Origin: Defluviitaleaceae bacterium
GTDB taxonomy: Bacteria > Bacillota > Clostridia > Lachnospirales > UBA5962
DNA: 15,937 nucleotides
Direction: 5' to 3'
Assembly: GCA_009787435.1 (NCBI GenBank)
Contig: WRFW01000212.1
Span: forward strand, 1 to 15,937
Position numbers and translations under genes: made by a program. Below the pieces are notes generated by a model. It was not told where the DNA came from and did no database searches. It worked only from the letters and a program-made list of their open reading frames with translations. Within the stretch, counting starts at the first letter, position 1, and every line of letters starts with the position of its first letter. Below are positions 13,517-15,937 of the stretch, piece by piece.

Positions 13517-13642
13517 TTAACTTTGCACTATTTTTTCAAAAAGTCTTTCCAAAACTTCCAGCTTTTTTTTGTCAGTCTTTTCATCATCTCTTATAATCTC
13601 TAAATAAGAATCAATTAAACTTTTGAGCTCAAGATTTGTCAT
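13517..13642 (-). CDS. Unrecognised 41-residue small protein encoded between rpsN and rpsH
   Basis: The 162-nt space between rpsN and rpsH contains an ORF of 41 codons, ATG 13640-13642 to TAA 13517-13519. It has a strong ribosome-binding site (AGGAGG, 8-nt spacing), 19 nt after the rpsN stop and 17 nt before rpsH, so it fits the packing of the operon exactly. The product starts MTNLELKSLIDSYLEI and looks like two amphipathic helices: about 4-18 (L4, L6, L9, I10, L14, I17) and 25-39 (L28, L31, L34, F35, I38). A turn of acidic and polar residues at 19-24 separates them. It is acidic overall (10 D/E against 8 K/R), unlike its basic ribosomal neighbours. I recognise no family. Other clusters of this type normally have rpsN and rpsH adjacent. 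Expression and function are unproven; a helical-hairpin adaptor or regulator is only a possibility. Confidence 0.78.
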   Translation of the reverse strand: MTNLELKSLIDSYLEIIRDDEKTDKKKLEVLERLFEKIVQS

Positions 13643-13661
13643 AACAAACTCCTCCTACACT

Positions 13662-13847
13662 CTACCAGCTTGCTTTTTTAACACCTGGTATTTGCCCTTT
13701 ATAAGCTAAGCCTCTAAAGCAAATACGGCAAATACTAAATTTACGCAAAACTGAATGTGGTCTTCCGCAAATTTCACATCTCGTATAAGCACGGACTGCG
13801 TATTTAGGCTTTCTTTGCTGCTTAACTTTCATTGCTTTTTTAGCCAT
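13662..13847 (-). CDS. rpsN: 30S ribosomal protein S14, zinc-binding type
   Basis: S14 is in the small-subunit head and is needed late in 30S assembly. At 61 residues this is the short zinc form, with ligands C24, C27, C40 and C43 in RCEICGRPHSVLRKFSICRICF, and the C-terminal end GQIPGVKKASW. ATG 13847 has AGGAGGAAC immediately upstream. It follows rplE by an 85-nt gap that is unusually wide and contains a hairpin. Having the C+ form in the main operon is normal for Bacillota. Confidence 0.98.
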   Translation of the reverse strand: MAKKAMKVKQQRKPKYAVRAYTRCEICGRPHSVLRKFSICRICFRGLAYKGQIPGVKKASW

Positions 13848-13868
13848 AGTTCCTCCTGTTTTTTAGAA

Positions 13869-13909
13869 ACGCATCTTGTCTATATTTTTTACTAACTATA
13901 CAAATGCGT
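13869..13909 (-). other. Intercistronic hairpin between rplE and rpsN
   Basis: ACGCAT (13869-13874) pairs with ATGCGT (13904-13909), then TTGT (13876-13879) with ACAA (13900-13903) after one bulged base, then a few A-T pairs towards an A/T-rich loop. The stem is more GC-rich than its surroundings and lies in the 85-nt gap, ending about 20 nt before the rpsN ribosome-binding site. No T-run follows, so it is not a classic terminator. It could be a processing site or a control structure for rpsN; this is inference. Confidence 0.5.
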
Positions 13910-13932
13910 CTATCTTATATTAGCAATAAAAT

Positions 13933-14472
13933 TTATTTAATAAACGGCATTCCAAATAGTGATAGAAGCTCTCTTGCTTCTTCATCTGTTTTTGCAGTAG
14001 TAACGAATACAACGTCCATCCCACGGATTTTATCTATTTGGTCATACTTTATTTCTGGGAAAATAAGCTGCTCTTTAATACCTAATGTATAATTTCCACG
14101 CCCATCAAAACTTTCTGCTGATATTCCTCTAAAGTCTCGCACACGCGGCAAAGCAACGCTTATTAATCTATCTGCAAATGAATACATTTTATCTGCACGC
14201 AAAGTAACTTTGCAGCCGATAGGCATTCCCTCACGAATTTTAAAAGCTGCAACAGATTTTTTGGCTCTAGTAACTACTGGCTTTTGCCCTGCAATTATTC
14301 CTAATTCTTTCGTTGCACTTTCTATAACTTTGGCATTATCTTTCGCTTCGCCTAAACCCATGTTTATAACAATTTTATCTATTTTAGGCACTTCAAGTTT
14401 ATTTTTATACGAAAACTTTTTCATCATCGCCTCTACAACTTCATTGTTGTAAAACTCTAAAAGTCTGTTCAT
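13933..14472 (-). CDS. rplE: 50S ribosomal protein L5
   Basis: L5 binds 5S rRNA and contacts the P-site tRNA and S13. The 179 residues include the family stretches KIDKIVINMGLGEA (31-44), GQKPVVTRAKKSVAAFKIREG, RVRDFRGIS and GRGNYTLGIKEQLIFPEI. It ends GMPFIK, with normal length. ATG 14472 is preceded by AGGAGAAG. The gene sits between rplX and rpsN, the usual spc order, with 12 nt to rplX. Confidence 0.98.
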   Translation of the reverse strand: MNRLLEFYNNEVVEAMMKKFSYKNKLEVPKIDKIVINMGLGEAKDNAKVIESATKELGIIAGQKPVVTRAKKSVAAFKIREGMPIGCKVTLRADKMYSFADRLISVALPRVRDFRGISAESFDGRGNYTLGIKEQLIFPEIKYDQIDKIRGMDVVFVTTAKTDEEARELLSLFGMPFIK

Positions 14473-14484
14473 TTAAGTCTTCTC

Positions 14485-14805
14485 CTAGTCTATAAGCTCG
14501 CCTGTAGTTTTTGCCACACGCTTTTTAACTTTTTTACCGTTCTGCTCTGTAACTTGGTAACCTAGCCTAGTAGGCTTTCCTTTATGCAAATACATAACAT
14601 TTGAAGCATCTATAGGTGCTTCTGTTTTAATAATGCCAGCCGGCTTATTTGGGCCTGCTTGTTTTTGGTGTTTAGTGATAACGTTTACACCTTCAACGAT
14701 TATTTTATTTTTAGCACGGTCTATTTTAAGAATTTTACCTTGCTTTTTTTCTTTTGCAAGCTTACCAGCTATAACTACAACATTGTCGTTTACTTTAAGT
14801 TTCAT
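14485..14805 (-). CDS. rplX: 50S ribosomal protein L24
   Basis: L24 is an assembly initiator of the large subunit near the tunnel exit. The 106 residues begin with the KOW motif region (KVNDNVVVIAGKLAKEKKQGK, 4-24) and contain EGVNVITKHQK and IIKTEAPIDASNVMYLH, which are family-typical. ATG 14805 is preceded by AGGGGG with 4-5 nt spacing. It lies 8 nt after rplN. Confidence 0.97.
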   Translation of the reverse strand: MKLKVNDNVVVIAGKLAKEKKQGKILKIDRAKNKIIVEGVNVITKHQKQAGPNKPAGIIKTEAPIDASNVMYLHKGKPTRLGYQVTEQNGKKVKKRVAKTTGELID

Positions 14806-14813
14806 ATTACCCC

Positions 14814-15182
14814 CTATAGAACTTCTGGAGCAAGTGAAAGAATTTTCATATATTGTTTTTCTCTCAATTCTCTTGCTACAGGGCCGAAAATACGAGTTCC
14901 CCTCGGATTTTTATCTTCTTTTATTATTACTGCAGCATTATCATCAAATCGAATGAAGCTGCCATCTTTGCGTTTAACACCTTTAACTGTGCGAACTATA
15001 ACAGCTTTAACTACTTCACCTTTTTTAACAACGCCCCCTGGTGTAGCATCTTTAACCGTTGCAACTACTACATCGCCTACGTTTCCGTAGCGTCTCACAG
15101 AGCCGCCAAGAACTCTAATAACTAGAAGCTCTTTAGCACCGGAATTGTCTGCAGCATTAAGCCTAGACTCTTGTTGTACCAT
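14814..15182 (-). CDS. rplN: 50S ribosomal protein L14
   Basis: L14 lies at the subunit interface, in bridges to 16S rRNA and near the L19 contact. The 122 residues contain MVQQESRLNAADNSGAKELL at the start and GSFIRFDDNAAVIIKEDKNP, GTRIFGPVARELREK near the C-terminus, all characteristic. ATG 15182 has TGGAGGAAA upstream. It follows rpsQ by 31 nt. Confidence 0.98.
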   Translation of the reverse strand: MVQQESRLNAADNSGAKELLVIRVLGGSVRRYGNVGDVVVATVKDATPGGVVKKGEVVKAVIVRTVKGVKRKDGSFIRFDDNAAVIIKEDKNPRGTRIFGPVARELREKQYMKILSLAPEVL

Positions 15183-15213
15183 TTTGGATTTTCCTCCATT
15201 CTATTTGTTAATA

Positions 15214-15468
15214 TTACTTCGCTTTTTCCATAACTTCAACAAGTCTCCATCTTTTATCTTTTGATAAAGGCCTTGTTTCCATAACTCTTACACGGTCGCC
15301 TATGCCGCACTCGTTTTTTTCATCGTGTGCTTTCAGCTTATAAGTTCTTTTTATTATTTTTTTGTAAAGTGGGTGGCGAACGTTATTAACGACTGCAACA
15401 ACAATGGTTTTATCCATTTTATCGCTAGTTACATATCCAACCCTTGTTTTACGGTTGTTTCTTTGCAT
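15214..15468 (-). CDS. rpsQ: 30S ribosomal protein S17
   Basis: S17 is a primary 16S rRNA-binding OB-fold protein. The 84 residues contain RKTRVGYVTSDKMDKTIVVAV (6-26) and DRVRVMETRPLSKDKRWRLVEV near the end; the former covers the loop used for rRNA contact. ATG 15468 has AGGAGCGACAT before it. It is 9 nt downstream of rpmC. Confidence 0.97.
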   Translation of the reverse strand: MQRNNRKTRVGYVTSDKMDKTIVVAVVNNVRHPLYKKIIKRTYKLKAHDEKNECGIGDRVRVMETRPLSKDKRWRLVEVMEKAK

Positions 15469-15477
15469 ATGTCGCTC

Positions 15478-15684
15478 CTATCCTAGTTTGTTTTTTTGTG
15501 CTATTACCGTCTGTATGCGGGCAATATTTTTCTTAACTTCCGATATTCTAGCAGTGTTATTTAATTGATTAGTAGCATTTTGGAAACGCAAGTTAAAAAG
15601 CTCTTTTTTAGCCGTTACTAGCTCTGCTTGCAAATCACTTACATCTTTAGCGTTTAATTCTTTAACAAAAGTTGTACTTTTCAT
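15478..15684 (-). CDS. rpmC: 50S ribosomal protein L29
   Basis: L29 is a two-helix protein at the tunnel exit where SRP and trigger factor dock. The 68 residues show the family pattern, ELVTAKKELFNLRFQNATNQ followed by VKKNIARIQTV. The ATG (15682-15684) overlaps the stop codon of rplP by one base as TAATG, which implies translational coupling. Confidence 0.97.
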   Translation of the reverse strand: MKSTTFVKELNAKDVSDLQAELVTAKKELFNLRFQNATNQLNNTARISEVKKNIARIQTVIAQKNKLG

Positions 15685-15937
15685 TAGTTAGCTCCTTCCA
15701 TGCCTGCTGAAAGTGCTGCTGCTTTCGCTTTGTCTGACTCTTCTCTTGATAAGATTTTACATTTAACTGGCAGTTTGTGTGAAGCAAGCCTTAAAGCTTC
15801 CCTTGCTACTTCTTCAGGAACGCCTGCAAGTTCAAACATAACACGCCCTGGTTTAACAACAGCTACCCAATATTCAGGCGAACCTTTACCACTACCCATA
15901 CGAGTTTCAGCAGGTTTTTTAGTTACTGGTTTATCTG
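15684..15937 (-). CDS. rplP: 50S ribosomal protein L16, C-terminal part (5' end outside window)
   Basis: The frame is open to the right edge and gives the last 83 complete residues of a protein normally about 137-145 residues long. The visible region includes KPVTKKPAETRMGSGKGSPE, WVAVVKPGRVMFELAG and LASHKLPVKCKIL, diagnostic for L16, which organises the A-site region and binds tRNA elbow elements. The in-frame ATG at 15897-15899 is internal (M in TRMGSGKG), not the start. The stop TAA overlaps rpmC. Confidence 0.97.
   Translation of the reverse strand, partial: DKPVTKKPAETRMGSGKGSPEYWVAVVKPGRVMFELAGVPEEVAREALRLASHKLPVKCKILSREESDKAKAAALSAGMEGAN

Noticed and set aside
1..15937. CRISPR arrays, tRNA or rRNA genes, insertion sequences, toxin-antitoxin or phage genes
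   Set aside because: Reading both strands showed none; apart from the left 4 kb the window is a continuous conserved ribosomal operon.

Overview
This window is a low-GC, strongly AT-biased chromosomal segment from a bacterium of the Bacillota, most likely class Clostridia (Lachnospirales-like). The evidence is the gene order adk-map-KOW protein-infA-rpmJ-rpsM-rpsK-rpsD-rpoA-rplQ, a long L17 with a central insertion, a zinc-type S14, a PdaA-type cortex deacetylase that suggests endospore formation, and a surface protein ending in a copper-amine-oxidase-N-like 'stalk' domain. The genus cannot be fixed from sequence alone.

Layout. Bases 2-394 (+) are the 3' end of purA (adenylosuccinate synthase), followed by a pdaA-like deacetylase (523-1218, +). 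That gene converges on a large secreted protein of unknown function (1433-3979, -). A 17-bp bidirectional terminator (1277-1314) lies between them. The secreted-protein gene has its own near-consensus sigma-A promoter (4016-4044). This promoter almost touches the terminator (4048-4088) that closes the ribosomal-protein operon on the same strand. Everything from 4256 to the right edge is the S10-spc-alpha cluster on the minus strand. In transcription order it reads rplP (partial), rpmC, rpsQ, rplN, rplX, rplE, rpsN, a 41-codon unrecognised small ORF, rpsH, rplF, rplR, rpsE, rpmD, rplO, secY, adk, map, a KOW-domain protein gene, infA, rpmJ, rpsM, rpsK, rpsD, rpoA, rplQ.

The cluster supplies ribosomal proteins of both subunits, the SecY channel, adenylate kinase, methionine aminopeptidase, initiation factor IF-1 and the RNA polymerase alpha subunit. 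Genes are tightly packed, with stop/start overlaps at rplP/rpmC, rplO/secY and adk/map. Five genes use GTG or TTG starts (rpsK, secY, rplO, adk, rpsE).

Most of the window is conserved housekeeping DNA. The points worth a second look are: (1) the small ORF at 13517-13642, with a strong ribosome-binding site, between rpsN and rpsH; (2) two copies of a structured repeat with a shared 27-nt core (23 of 27 identical), each immediately 3' of a minus-strand stop codon; (3) the secreted 848-residue protein; and (4) several intercistronic hairpins at unusually wide gaps in the operon (rplE-rpsN, rplF-rplR, secY-adk, rpsD-rpoA).
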